DNA of 64,000 nt from positions 1 to 64,000 of the forward strand of contig JAIYAV010000289.1 of the NCBI GenBank assembly GCA_027488855.1, written 5' to 3'. A program made the translations under genes and the position numbers. Positions 28,390 through 38,021 of this stretch are shown here, one piece after another. Each line of letters opens with the position of its first letter. Position 1 is the first letter of the stretch. Under the pieces are notes generated by a model that did not search any database, was not told where the DNA came from, and saw only the letters and a list, made by a program, of their open reading frames with translations. This DNA comes from Saprospiraceae bacterium (GTDB lineage Bacteria; Bacteroidota; Bacteroidia; Chitinophagales; Saprospiraceae).

Positions 28390-28960
28390 CGTAGTTGCGA
28401 GACATCAACATCTCTTTCAATTTGAGGCGCGCCTTCACCAGGTTAGACCGGGAGGTGCTTTCGGTAATGTTCAGAAGGTCGGCAATTTCCTTGTGGGAGT
28501 AACCTTCCAGGATGTACAGGTTGAAAACGGTTCGGTATGCAGGGGTGAGTTGTTGGATGGCTTCCAGGATTTCCTGTTGGCTGCACATGCTCACGGCATC
28601 GGCGTCTTCTACGCTCAGTTGCACGGCCTGATCGATATCCTCCGTACGGCGACGGATGCTTTTGCGGTAAAAATCAATGGCCGTATTGACCATGATGCGC
28701 CGCATCCACGCCGTGATTGAAGTACCTGGCTGAAATTTGTTGACATTTTTAAAGACCTTGATGAAGCCTTCGTGTAAAATGTCGAGGGCATCTTCTTCTC
28801 CGTTTGAATAGCGGAGGCAAACGCCCATCATTTTACCGTAGTACTGCTCATACAAAGCTTGTTGTGCCCAACGCTCTCGCCGTACACAGGCTTGTATCAA
28901 GTCGTCTTCCCCATAGTTGGCAGGCCATGCTATTTCCATAGACCACGAAAATTTATCCAA
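28364..28960 (-). CDS. ECF RNA polymerase sigma factor
   Basis: EDALDILHEGFIKVFKNVNKF (region 2) and IYILEGYSHKEIADLLNITESTSRSNLVKARLKLKE (region 4). Confidence 0.95.
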   Translation of the reverse strand: MDKFSWSMEIAWPANYGEDDLIQACVRRERWAQQALYEQYYGKMMGVCLRYSNGEEDALDILHEGFIKVFKNVNKFQPGTSITAWMRRIMVNTAIDFYRKSIRRRTEDIDQAVQLSVEDADAVSMCSQQEILEAIQQLTPAYRTVFNLYILEGYSHKEIADLLNITESTSRSNLVKARLKLKEMLMSRNYDENGAAAI

Positions 28961-29078
28961 GCTACGAAGATTATTTCACACCACCAATAGCCTCCTCAAA
29001 TTGGTCGGTAAATCGACAATTGGGAAACGTATCGGGATTCCAAAATGCTGCTTGGTTCATCCTGATTTAGTGGTAAAA

Positions 29079-29122
29079 CGACAAACGGCACCCTCTTTGT
29101 GCAAAGAGCGTGCCGTTTGTCG
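29079..29122. terminator. long perfect-stem hairpin CGACAAACGGCA...TGCCGTTTGTCG
   Basis: Direct reading; lies downstream of the minus-strand transporter/MetS pair. Confidence 0.6.
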
Positions 29123-29139
29123 AGTACGAAGATGATTAC

Positions 29140-29259
29140 TTAGTCCTCCTCCTCGTGTTGGGGTGATGGCGTAGTCAGTACTTTGTAACAATAGTACGCA
29201 GTGAACGCCGTCACCGTAATATTTGCGCCAAGGTACATAATCAATGCTGACGTATTCAT
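29140..29259 (-). CDS. 39-aa MetS-like small subunit (methionine/alanine importer small subunit family)
   Basis: MNTSALIMYLGANITVTAFTAYYCYKVLTTPSPQHEEED*; 20 nt downstream of an SNF transporter; absent from the ORF track. Confidence 0.75.
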   Translation of the reverse strand: MNTSALIMYLGANITVTAFTAYYCYKVLTTPSPQHEEED

Positions 29260-29279
29260 GGTGCTTATTTTTTAGAGGA

Positions 29280-30863
29280 TTAATGCGTGAATCTACCTTC
29301 ACGCATGCGCTTGCGGTAGGCCACGTATACCACCGACGCAACACCGACCCAAATGGCCAAAAGCCCAATGCGTGCGGTATTTTGATACAAAATCGTTTTT
29401 TTCAGGTGGTCAATCACCGCAGGGTCAGTAGCCTCAGCAATTTGAGCATGCAAACCCGTGTTCATGATTTTGTCCCAGTTGGCAGGCATACTCGAAAACA
29501 ATACCCAACCCAGGATGACTGGAGTCACGTATTGAATGATGTACCTGAAAATAATCGGCACTTTAATGTCGGCACCCCGGGTAATTTCTGCCCAGCCTTT
29601 TTTCATGCCAAAAATCCAAGCAAAAAGGATGATTTCGACAAAAGCAAAAATAACCAGCGATACCGTACCGGCCCAGTGGTCGTATTCGTCAAATACGCCA
29701 TAGTTGAAGTAGAGAACGGTTGGTAGACCCAATACGGCAACCGTAGCCCCAAATGCCCAGGCTGCATGCGGTCTTTTCCAGCCAAATTCATCCTGCATAA
29801 AGGCCATACAGGGAGTACCCATAGCCAAGGATGAAGTAATCCCGGCAAAGAACAACAAACCAAACCACATCACACTGGCCGCAATGGCCAGGGAGGGACC
29901 CCACTGTTGGAACAAAAAAGGCAGGGTACGGAAACCCAGGCCCCAACTGTCACCTTTAGCCACCAAGTCGAGCATACCTTCCACCCCGAAATACCCAACA
30001 CTGATTGGGATGACGATGCCTGTTCCCAAACAGATTGCTGCAAACAAACTCAGTGAGCCAGCACTCATGGCATTGAGGGCTACATCATCGTTGGATCGGA
30101 GGTAAGCGGAGTAACATTGAATGCTACCTATACCTACCGATAGGGTGAAAAAAACCTGAGCAGCTGCAGCTAGCCAGACCTTGGGCGACCAAATGGTGGA
30201 AAAATTGAGCGACCAGAGGTGATTTAGCCCATCGGTACCTGCATACAAGACATTGCTTGAACCTGGTTGCAAAGTCAGTCCACGAATGGCCAGGATGATG
30301 CCGAACAAAAACAACAATGGTATACTAATTTTGGCAACTTGTTCAATTCCTTTCAATCCACGTGATAAAATCCAGGTGTTGAGCACCAAACAGATGATCC
30401 AGAAAATGATCGGCTGGTTGTCACTTAAACTGGTGTAATTGGTAAAGAAATTGGCCACTTCGTCACGGGTTTGCCCATTGAAGGTTCCCGCTACCGAATG
30501 CCAGATGTAGCCTAAAGTCCAACTTTCCAGGTAACAATAATAGGCTGCTACAGCCAGGTTGGTAAAAATGCCAAATGCCCCGAGGTATTTCCAAAAACCA
30601 TATTTCGACATGGAATCAAGGATGAAAGGCGCACTGTGGTGGCCGTATTTGCCGCCAAATCGCCCCATTGCCCATTCCACATAAAGCAGTGGAATACCCA
30701 TCAACAAAAAACAGACGAGATAGGGAATGATGAAGGAACCTCCTCCATTTTGGATGGCTTGGACTGGGAAGCGCAAAAAACTCCCCAAACCTACCGAGTT
30801 GCCGACCATGGCTAGTATCAGGCCAACTCGGGAGCTCCAGCCTTCGGTATTGCTACTACTCAT
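29280..30863 (-). CDS. sodium-dependent (SNF/NSS) transporter
   Basis: WSSRVGLILAMVGNSVGLGSFLRFPVQAIQNGGGSFIIPY. Confidence 0.95.
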   Translation of the reverse strand: MSSSNTEGWSSRVGLILAMVGNSVGLGSFLRFPVQAIQNGGGSFIIPYLVCFLLMGIPLLYVEWAMGRFGGKYGHHSAPFILDSMSKYGFWKYLGAFGIFTNLAVAAYYCYLESWTLGYIWHSVAGTFNGQTRDEVANFFTNYTSLSDNQPIIFWIICLVLNTWILSRGLKGIEQVAKISIPLLFLFGIILAIRGLTLQPGSSNVLYAGTDGLNHLWSLNFSTIWSPKVWLAAAAQVFFTLSVGIGSIQCYSAYLRSNDDVALNAMSAGSLSLFAAICLGTGIVIPISVGYFGVEGMLDLVAKGDSWGLGFRTLPFLFQQWGPSLAIAASVMWFGLLFFAGITSSLAMGTPCMAFMQDEFGWKRPHAAWAFGATVAVLGLPTVLYFNYGVFDEYDHWAGTVSLVIFAFVEIILFAWIFGMKKGWAEITRGADIKVPIIFRYIIQYVTPVILGWVLFSSMPANWDKIMNTGLHAQIAEATDPAVIDHLKKTILYQNTARIGLLAIWVGVASVVYVAYRKRMREGRFTH

Positions 30864-30898
30864 GCCATTGTGAAGGTTAAGAAAAGAATGAACTAAAT

Positions 30899-31432
30899 TT
30901 AAAACTTATTCCGCCACATCATACTCTCTACCGGTTTTTCTGTCCGTTGATTGTATTTGGCATCGGTTTTGAGGTTGTAGTAACGTTCAATTTCTCCCTC
31001 CACGGCAAAATAAATGAGCTGCCCGATGGGCATTCCAAAGTATACTCGCACGGGTTGGGTACACGAAATTTCGAGGGTCCAGGTATTGCAAAAACCCACA
31101 TCACCCTTGCCTGCGGTGGCGTGAATGTCGATGCCCAAACGGCCCACGCTGGATTTGCCTTCCAAGAAAGGGACGGCATTGTGGGTTTCGGTGTATTCTT
31201 CGGTTACGCCCAGGTACAAAATGCCAGGGTGAAGTACAAAACCCGCCTCAGGTATTTCGAAGTGTTCTATTTCGTTGTGTTTGCGGGCATCCAGGACTTG
31301 GTCTTTGTACGTGGCCAGCCATTTGCCCAGGTGCACATCGTAGGAATTGGTGCCCAAACAGTCGCGGCTAAAAGGTTCAATGACGATTTTTTTTGCCTCA
31401 ATTGACTCCAAAATCTTCTTGTCCGAAAAAAT
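30899..31432 (-). CDS. dcd: dCTP deaminase
   Basis: EGKSSVGRLGIDIHATAGKGDVGFCNTWTLEIS; internal ATG (MIFSDKKILESI) is the likely start. Confidence 0.93.
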   Translation of the reverse strand: MFSDKKILESIEAKKIVIEPFSRDCLGTNSYDVHLGKWLATYKDQVLDARKHNEIEHFEIPEAGFVLHPGILYLGVTEEYTETHNAVPFLEGKSSVGRLGIDIHATAGKGDVGFCNTWTLEISCTQPVRVYFGMPIGQLIYFAVEGEIERYYNLKTDAKYNQRTEKPVESMMWRNKF

Positions 31433-31498
31433 CATGTGTTCGAGTGGTTTTCTTTGAAACAGTTCTTTTCTGAGGGTAAGGTACAAAATTAAATTTTA

Positions 31499-32410
31499 CT
31501 ACACACTTCGCCACAACATGATGCTGCGGTCGTCACTGGCGGAAACCAGCAGATCGTCATGTGTTGACCAAAATAAGGCATTGACAGAGTTGACGTGGCA
31601 ATGATCCCGAATCGTGTTCAACACTTTGGTCAACTTAAAACTTTCAGCATCCCAGATTTTGATGGTTCGGTCGCGGCTGGCGGTGGCAAACAAGGTGCCT
31701 GATGGGTTAAAAACAATGTCATTGATGGTAAAAAGGTGGGCCGCTTGTGAACTGAGCAAATCCAGGTTCTCCGCATCCCAAACGTTGAGCAGGGCATCCC
31801 GACCACCACTGACGAGGTAGCGGCCATCGGGGCTGTATTGCACACAAAAAACCGAATGGTTGTGCGCCTTGGGGATGCTGGCCTTGATTTGAAAGGTATG
31901 GACATCCACGAGGTAGATGCTATGGTCGCTGGCCCCTACTGCAATCTCCTGGCGGATGGGGCAGTAGGCCAAGCCACGCAGGCTTTGGTGGCTGAGTTGA
32001 ATGCTCTCCAGGGTGCGGGCACTGTGGATGTCCCAACGCGTCAGGATGCCATCACCCCCTGCCGTAAACACCTGATCGCCTAGGCGCAGGATGCGGTAAA
32101 CACCCTTGCGGTGGTGCGCGATGTTTTTGGTTCGCTCAGGTTCACTCAAGTCCACCCAATGCACTCCCCCATTCATGTTGCCGACCACCACTTGATTGAG
32201 GTCAGGCAAATGTAGAAGGGAAAAGATTTGGGTCTCCACTTTGGCGATCAGCTTGCCCAATTCGGGTGCTTCCAAGTCCCAACGCACCACCCAACCCTCG
32301 CCTGCTCCGGAAAGGAAAAAACGGGAATCATCCGTGGGACTCAGGGCGAATACCGCAGCATTGTGGCCGGTGAGTACAGCGTGGCGTTGAAGCGTTGTGG
32401 AAGAACTCAT
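31499..32410 (-). CDS. WD40 repeat protein
   Basis: Repeated GH/WD blocks (HNHSVFCVQYSPDGRYLVSGGRDALLNVWD; FNPSGTLFATASRDRTIKIWD). Confidence 0.93.
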   Translation of the reverse strand: MSSSTTLQRHAVLTGHNAAVFALSPTDDSRFFLSGAGEGWVVRWDLEAPELGKLIAKVETQIFSLLHLPDLNQVVVGNMNGGVHWVDLSEPERTKNIAHHRKGVYRILRLGDQVFTAGGDGILTRWDIHSARTLESIQLSHQSLRGLAYCPIRQEIAVGASDHSIYLVDVHTFQIKASIPKAHNHSVFCVQYSPDGRYLVSGGRDALLNVWDAENLDLLSSQAAHLFTINDIVFNPSGTLFATASRDRTIKIWDAESFKLTKVLNTIRDHCHVNSVNALFWSTHDDLLVSASDDRSIMLWRSV

Positions 32411-32488
32411 ATTTTTCTTGGCTTTGATGCACTTTTTTGACAAAAAATAATGGTAGAAAGTTTAGTTATTTGCAATAATTAGCGCTTA

Positions 32489-32649
32489 CGACCAGCGGCA
32501 GCGCCGCAAAACGTCTGTAGATTTAAGGCATGAGACCAGCGTAAAGGTGCAGCGCACCGAAACATTTCGCTGTTATTGTTCCGGTGCGCACCTCCATGCC
32601 GGATTTTTGCCATTTCCCTACAGACGTTTTGCGGCGCTGCCGCTGGTCG
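32489..32649. repeat. inverted repeat with perfect 32-bp arms, 97-bp interior, REP-pair-like
   Basis: CGACCAGCGGCAGCGCCGCAAAACGTCTGTAG at 32489-32520 and its reverse complement at 32618-32649. Confidence 0.92.
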
Positions 32650-32680
32650 ATGAGCTCAAATATATGCAGATAGACCAGAA

Positions 32681-33316
32681 ATGCCAATCGTCACTCAACA
32701 TCAAGATCAGAGTACCTATGCCATCTGGCGCATTGAAGAATCCGAAGCATGGTTTTTGGAACAGTTGCAACTCAGTGCCGCTGAGCAGGCGCAGCTGGAA
32801 GTGATCAAAGGTTGGCGTAGGATGGAGTGGTTGGCCGTTCGCCAGCTCGTTTCAGCATTGATTCCAGGGAAAGAAAGGTCAATCCTGGTCAAGGATGAAT
32901 ACGGCAAGCCACATTTGCACAACAGCCCGCTAGAGGTCTCCATCAGCCATTCCCATCAGTTGGCAGCGGCGATGGTGGGAGAAAAAGTGCTGGGGATTGA
33001 CATTCAACAAATTGTCGAAAAAATCGGGCGGCTGGCACCCCGTTTTTTAAGTCCACGCGAAATGGCGTTTATCCATCCCGCCGAACACCGCATTGCCCAG
33101 CTGCACGTTTGTTGGTGCGCGAAGGAGGCGCTGTACAAGGCTTATGGAAAACGGGAAATCGATTTTTGCGAGCACCTGCTGCTTGATGCTTTTACGTATC
33201 AAATCGAAGGTGGCTCCTTTCAAGGTCGGGTCATCAAGGACGAATTCGAGGCCGCTTTTACCTTACAGTACAGTGTCTTTGAAGATTGTATGTTGGTGAC
33301 GGCCATTATTCTATAA
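32681..33316 (+). CDS. 4'-phosphopantetheinyl transferase superfamily protein
   Basis: VSISHSHQLAAAMVGEKVLGIDIQ and CWCAKEALYKAYGK. Confidence 0.92.
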   Translation: MPIVTQHQDQSTYAIWRIEESEAWFLEQLQLSAAEQAQLEVIKGWRRMEWLAVRQLVSALIPGKERSILVKDEYGKPHLHNSPLEVSISHSHQLAAAMVGEKVLGIDIQQIVEKIGRLAPRFLSPREMAFIHPAEHRIAQLHVCWCAKEALYKAYGKREIDFCEHLLLDAFTYQIEGGSFQGRVIKDEFEAAFTLQYSVFEDCMLVTAIIL

Positions 33317-33322
33317 GTACCA

Positions 33323-34135
33323 TCACACCAATTCCTCTTCCCAATCGCCATCTTCCAATTGTAAATTGGCCAATTCATGCATGACGATGGATACGGTTAC
33401 TGCGGTGACCAAAGTACCTACAACCGGGCCGATGAAGGGCACTATAAAACAAATCCTCAAGACCATGCCTGCGGCCAGGGCAATACCCGGAAAACGCAGC
33501 GAATATTTAAAACTTTCCTTAATTTTTAGGCCAAACATCTCATTGTAGTTGTCCAAAATAAGGACTCCCATAAAGAAACAATGGATAAAAAACAAGATGG
33601 GTTCTTTGAACCAGCTTACTACCGGGATACCTTTAATAATAGGTTCAATAATGCCTACTACCACACCTTCGATGGCCATACAAATGCCCCCCAATACGGC
33701 GATGCGAATTTGGGCTTTGATGAAATCGTTGAAGCGAGGTTCCCGCATTTTGTCTTTTAATAAAATGTCGACTGCGCGGTGACAAACGTGGAAAATAAAA
33801 ATTTCGAGCAGGATCAAGATGCCGTAGCGGAATCCTTCGTCGGTGAAAAACTCCCATTGGCTTTTGACCAGATTGTCCACGAAATTATCCATCGAACTCA
33901 TCAGCGCCATTACATTAGAAGTATCTACCGCGTTCATGGACTCAAAAACATTCCCCAGGGTTTGGAGTCCGGCAATAATGCCCACCAGGATCAAAATTTT
34001 GTTCACCCAACCATAGCGCAAGAAGCCTTCCCACAGTCGGTTTTTGCGGAAAAAGCGAATGGCCTCTGGAATGGAGTGCAGGGTGTACAAGAATTGATTG
34101 AAATGCTCTTTCAGGTAGGTACGCAAGTTTGACAT
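33323..34135 (-). CDS. hypothetical multi-pass membrane protein
   Basis: Several predicted TM helices; no family recognised. Confidence 0.6.
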   Translation of the reverse strand: MSNLRTYLKEHFNQFLYTLHSIPEAIRFFRKNRLWEGFLRYGWVNKILILVGIIAGLQTLGNVFESMNAVDTSNVMALMSSMDNFVDNLVKSQWEFFTDEGFRYGILILLEIFIFHVCHRAVDILLKDKMREPRFNDFIKAQIRIAVLGGICMAIEGVVVGIIEPIIKGIPVVSWFKEPILFFIHCFFMGVLILDNYNEMFGLKIKESFKYSLRFPGIALAAGMVLRICFIVPFIGPVVGTLVTAVTVSIVMHELANLQLEDGDWEEELV

Positions 34136-34431
34136 GGTATGGTACTTGATTAATCGTTCGGGATAAGTGTTCCTCAAGATAGCGAACAAAACACCTTTGA
34201 TCTCTGCAAATTCCGATCAGTTCGGGTATTTTTTGGATCAAAGTATGTTTCCATTGCAAAAAGACGAGATAAAACGCTGTTTGGTTACGATTGATGCACC
34301 TACTCTTGAATCGTAGCGCTTTTTTCAGCGTATCCTTTTTCCACCAGGTTTAAGATTTTTTCTTGCTGACCTAGGTTTTTCATCATTGTTGCTATCTTGT
34401 AAGCTGAAACCAAATTACAGAACTGTACGAG

Positions 34432-35838
34432 ATGGAACAAACAAACACCAAAACCGCTTCCCCACAAATGACCCTGAGGGAGCAATTGCCAGTATGGATT
34501 GTTGTCGGCGTAGCCTTGTTTATCAATTTTCTGGCCTACGGCTTGCATATTTTACCCGATGTGGTAGCTACCATTGCCCGTTGGGTTGGCCTGGCTGGAC
34601 TGGCTTATTTATCCTACCGCCGAGGCAGCATCACCACCTGGATATTGTTTGCGTTGATATTCGGTGCTGAAGTTGGCCATACCCTTCCTGGGGGCGCCGA
34701 ATGGTACAATGTAATGAGCAAAGTGTTCATTAAATTGATCAAAACCATTGTCGCGCCTTTGATCTTTGGTACCCTGCTGGTGGGCATTGCCGGGCATTCC
34801 GACATGAAAGCGGTAGGCCGCATGGGGCTAAAAGCCATCATTTATTTTGAAATTGTGACCACCATTGCCCTGATAATCGGGTTGGCAGCGATCAACATCA
34901 CTAAAGCAGGCGAAAACCTGCCACCCATGCCCACAACCGAAACGCTCCCGGAGGTGCGCAAACCCATGACTGGTCCGGAGATCGTTTTGCATACTTTTCC
35001 AGAGAACCTCATCAAATCGGTTGCCGAGGGCGAAATCCTGCAAATCGTTGTCTTTTGTTTGATTTTTGCTTTTGCGATGACGCAAGTTACTCCAGAACGC
35101 CGTCGTCCTTTCTTGACCTTTGCGGAGAGTTTGTCGGAGATCATGTTCAAATTCACCAACATCGTCATGTACTTTGCGCCTTTTGGCGTGGGTGGGGCAA
35201 TTGCCTACACCGTGGCCAAACTAGGCTTGGGCGTTTTTGCCAATTTGGGGCTCTTGTTGCTTACTTTATATGGTGCATTGATCGTATTTGTGCTAGGGGT
35301 ACTGCTCCCCGCTGCATTGATTTTCCGTATCCCGATTCGGCGATTTTGGAAATATGCCAGCGAACCCGTCACCATCGCTTTTGCTACAACCAGCTCGGAG
35401 GCGGCACTGCCCAAAGCCTTGGAAAATATGGAGAAAATGGGGGTTTCCCGTCGGGTTGTTTCCTTCGTTTTGCCTACGGGGCTGAGTTTTAATCTCGATG
35501 GTTCTACGTTGTATCTGTCCCTCGCCGCCATTTTTGTGGCACAGGCGGGTAAAATTGAAATGCCCATCGGAGCTCAAATCACGATGTTGCTCACGCTCAT
35601 GCTGACTACCAAGGGGATTGCTGGGGTGTCGCGTGCATCTTTGGTGATTCTTACCGGAACTGCTGCTTCATTTGGTTTGCCAGATTGGCCCATTGCCGCC
35701 ATCCTGGGTATCGATGCATTGATGGACATGGGGCGCACTGCTACCAACACACTGGGCAACTGCTTGGCTACGGCCATTGTGGGCCAGTGGGAAGGAGAGA
35801 CGAATTTTGTAGATGAAGAAATAGTTGCGAAGGTTTAG
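34432..35838 (+). CDS. dicarboxylate/amino acid:cation symporter (DAACS/GltP family)
   Basis: FVLPTGLSFNLDGSTLYLSLAAIFVAQ, MGRTATNTLGNCLAT. Confidence 0.95.
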   Translation: MEQTNTKTASPQMTLREQLPVWIVVGVALFINFLAYGLHILPDVVATIARWVGLAGLAYLSYRRGSITTWILFALIFGAEVGHTLPGGAEWYNVMSKVFIKLIKTIVAPLIFGTLLVGIAGHSDMKAVGRMGLKAIIYFEIVTTIALIIGLAAINITKAGENLPPMPTTETLPEVRKPMTGPEIVLHTFPENLIKSVAEGEILQIVVFCLIFAFAMTQVTPERRRPFLTFAESLSEIMFKFTNIVMYFAPFGVGGAIAYTVAKLGLGVFANLGLLLLTLYGALIVFVLGVLLPAALIFRIPIRRFWKYASEPVTIAFATTSSEAALPKALENMEKMGVSRRVVSFVLPTGLSFNLDGSTLYLSLAAIFVAQAGKIEMPIGAQITMLLTLMLTTKGIAGVSRASLVILTGTAASFGLPDWPIAAILGIDALMDMGRTATNTLGNCLATAIVGQWEGETNFVDEEIVAKV

Positions 35839-36138
35839 GGAGGTTGAGTAACATGAGTCATACCGAATTTTTGAAAAGTCAAAATCGGGAATACACCTAA
35901 TCGCGGAGCGATTGAATTTAGAATAGCCCCGGTCGTCCGGGGTAAATAATTTGGTCAAATTGGCGGCAACCACGGCAGTGGTTGAACTCAATTGAGCAAA
36001 AAGTTCAACCGCATCCGCGGTTGCGGAACCTTTTGCTACCAAAATTACCCCGGACGACCGGGGCTATTCTAAATTCAACCGCATCCGCGGTTTGTTATCC
36101 CAAAAAAATCGGGATGACTCATGTTACTCAACCTTCCT
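35837..36138. repeat. composite inverted repeat: outer GTTGAGTAACATGAGTCATMCCGAATTTTT arms, inner perfect 32-bp arms (GAATTTAGAATAGCCCCGGTCGTCCGGGGTAA)
   Basis: Outer 35837-35872 / 36104-36138; inner 35914-35945 / 36045-36076. Confidence 0.92.
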
Positions 36139-36163
36139 CAACCTCCATAAACCATATGTACCA

Positions 36164-36934
36164 ATGAAAATCCTGATCGTAGAAGACGAGCCCAAGACCG
36201 CCCAGGACTTGAGCGAAACCCTCCAGGAAATCGATTCTTCCATTACCATTCTGGGCATTACCGACTCGATTGAAGGTACGCTCAATTTTTTGGCTTACCC
36301 GCCTGCACCAGATCTCATCTTTTTAGACATCCAGTTGGCCGATGGCCTGAGTTTTGATATTTTTAAGGAGACAACTATACTTTGTCCGGTGGTGTTTTGC
36401 ACTGCTTATGACGAATACGCGCTTCAGGCCTTTCAAACCAATGGGGTAGCCTATGTACTCAAACCTTTCAGTACCGCAGATGTCCGTTTGGCCCTGGACA
36501 AAGTAAAATCACTGGCGAGTTTTTATCGTTCGGAGGCTCCGGATTTGCGCGCCTTTGCCGAAGCAATGGATACTTTGCACAGCAGCGGGGGGCTCAAAAG
36601 TAATTTTTTGGTATCCTTTAGAGGCAGCTTCATCCCCATTCCCACCAAAGAAATCGCCTTGTTTTACATTTTGGGTGAAGATGTTTGTCTGCAAACCTTC
36701 AAAGGCAATACTTACCTGGTACCACATTCACTCGAAGAAATTGAACGTATGGTCGGCCACCAACAATTCTACCGAGCCAATCGCCAGCACCTCATTAATT
36801 TTGAACTGATTGAATCTATTGAGCAGGATTTTGCCCGCAAGTTGAAAATCAAACCCAAAGTCAAATGCCACGATCAAATCACAGTGAGCAAGGCAAAGGC
36901 CAGTGAGTTTTTGCAATGGATGAATACGAGGTGA
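36164..36934 (+). CDS. LytTR-family response regulator
   Basis: MKILIVEDEPKTAQDLSE, REC plus LytTR domains. Confidence 0.94.
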   Translation: MKILIVEDEPKTAQDLSETLQEIDSSITILGITDSIEGTLNFLAYPPAPDLIFLDIQLADGLSFDIFKETTILCPVVFCTAYDEYALQAFQTNGVAYVLKPFSTADVRLALDKVKSLASFYRSEAPDLRAFAEAMDTLHSSGGLKSNFLVSFRGSFIPIPTKEIALFYILGEDVCLQTFKGNTYLVPHSLEEIERMVGHQQFYRANRQHLINFELIESIEQDFARKLKIKPKVKCHDQITVSKAKASEFLQWMNTR

Positions 36935-36937
36935 AAA

Positions 36938-37020
36938 TGAAAAATGAAAAACTAAAAATGAAAACCACTAACATGTGTTTCATTTTTCATTTTTCATTTT
37001 TCATTTTTCATTTTTCATTT
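36938..37020. repeat. heptad-periodic inverted repeat (TGAAAAA)n / (TTTTTCA)n between convergent RR and HK genes
   Basis: Direct reading; overlaps the 3' end of the kinase gene. Confidence 0.9.
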
Positions 37021-38021
37021 AAAATCGGTAGCCACACTTCAAAGTATTTTTCTCCCTTCAAAACTTTCACTTCACGATTTCCAAGGAGTTGGTAGCGTTG
37101 TCGGATGTTCTCCAGGCCAAGGCCAGTATGGTGCTCAACCGTACGTTTGGGTTGGAGGTTGTTGCGGATGATGATATTGGCATCGTCATTATAGATTTCA
37201 ACCAGCAGCGCTTTCCCTACCCCAATCATGTTGTGTTTTATCGCATTTTCAATGAGGAGTTGGAAGGTATTGGGAGGGGTGTAACTCTCATACACTTCTG
37301 GCGACAGAGATACTTCCAGTTTAAAATTGTCTTCAAAGCGGGCGTGAATCAAACTGGCGTAGGAGCGGGCAATCGACAGATCTTCACGCAAGGACACTTT
37401 TTCCTTCTGGTTGTTTTGCAGCAAATAGCGGTACACATCGGCCAACTGAACAATGAAGTCCTGGGCAGTGGGGTTACTGCCCTTTACCAGCGTTTTTAAG
37501 GTATTGAGTGCATTGAATAAAAAATGCGGATTGACTTGTTGGCGCAACAGATCCATTTGCGCCTTGGCACTCATTTCCATCAGTTGCGCATTTTTTACTT
37601 GTACTTGCTGGATTTGGTATACTGAGCGCACCGCGTAAAAGAGGATTTGTAAAATGATGTTGATGAGGATGCCCCGGAAAATGAAAAAGACCAGTGGTGC
37701 CTTTTCTTCTTTGATCGTCTCATGAACGATTATTTCGACGACTAAAACCAAAGAGACGCCTACAAAAAGGCTAATGGCACTTTGGACAAATAGCCTTAGT
37801 GCTTCAGATTTGAAAGAGTTGCGGAATTGCTCTTCGCGTCGATCCAGCGCAAAGTTGAATTGCCAGATCAAAATCGAATAAGTACAAAGCACCAAAAAGT
37901 CGATGGATGCTTGCAGTACGTCCTTGTATTCTCCATCAACCGCCCGGTTCAACATGAAGAAAAAGGTAATGGCCAGGGTAGCCCAAATGGCAATTTTTCG
38001 AAAGTAGCGTTGAAAAACCAA
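37008..38021 (-). CDS. LytS-like sensor histidine kinase
   Basis: QQVNPHFLFNALNTLKTL, TFQLLIENAIKHN. Confidence 0.94.
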   Translation of the reverse strand: MVFQRYFRKIAIWATLAITFFFMLNRAVDGEYKDVLQASIDFLVLCTYSILIWQFNFALDRREEQFRNSFKSEALRLFVQSAISLFVGVSLVLVVEIIVHETIKEEKAPLVFFIFRGILINIILQILFYAVRSVYQIQQVQVKNAQLMEMSAKAQMDLLRQQVNPHFLFNALNTLKTLVKGSNPTAQDFIVQLADVYRYLLQNNQKEKVSLREDLSIARSYASLIHARFEDNFKLEVSLSPEVYESYTPPNTFQLLIENAIKHNMIGVGKALLVEIYNDDANIIIRNNLQPKRTVEHHTGLGLENIRQRYQLLGNREVKVLKGEKYFEVWLPILNEK

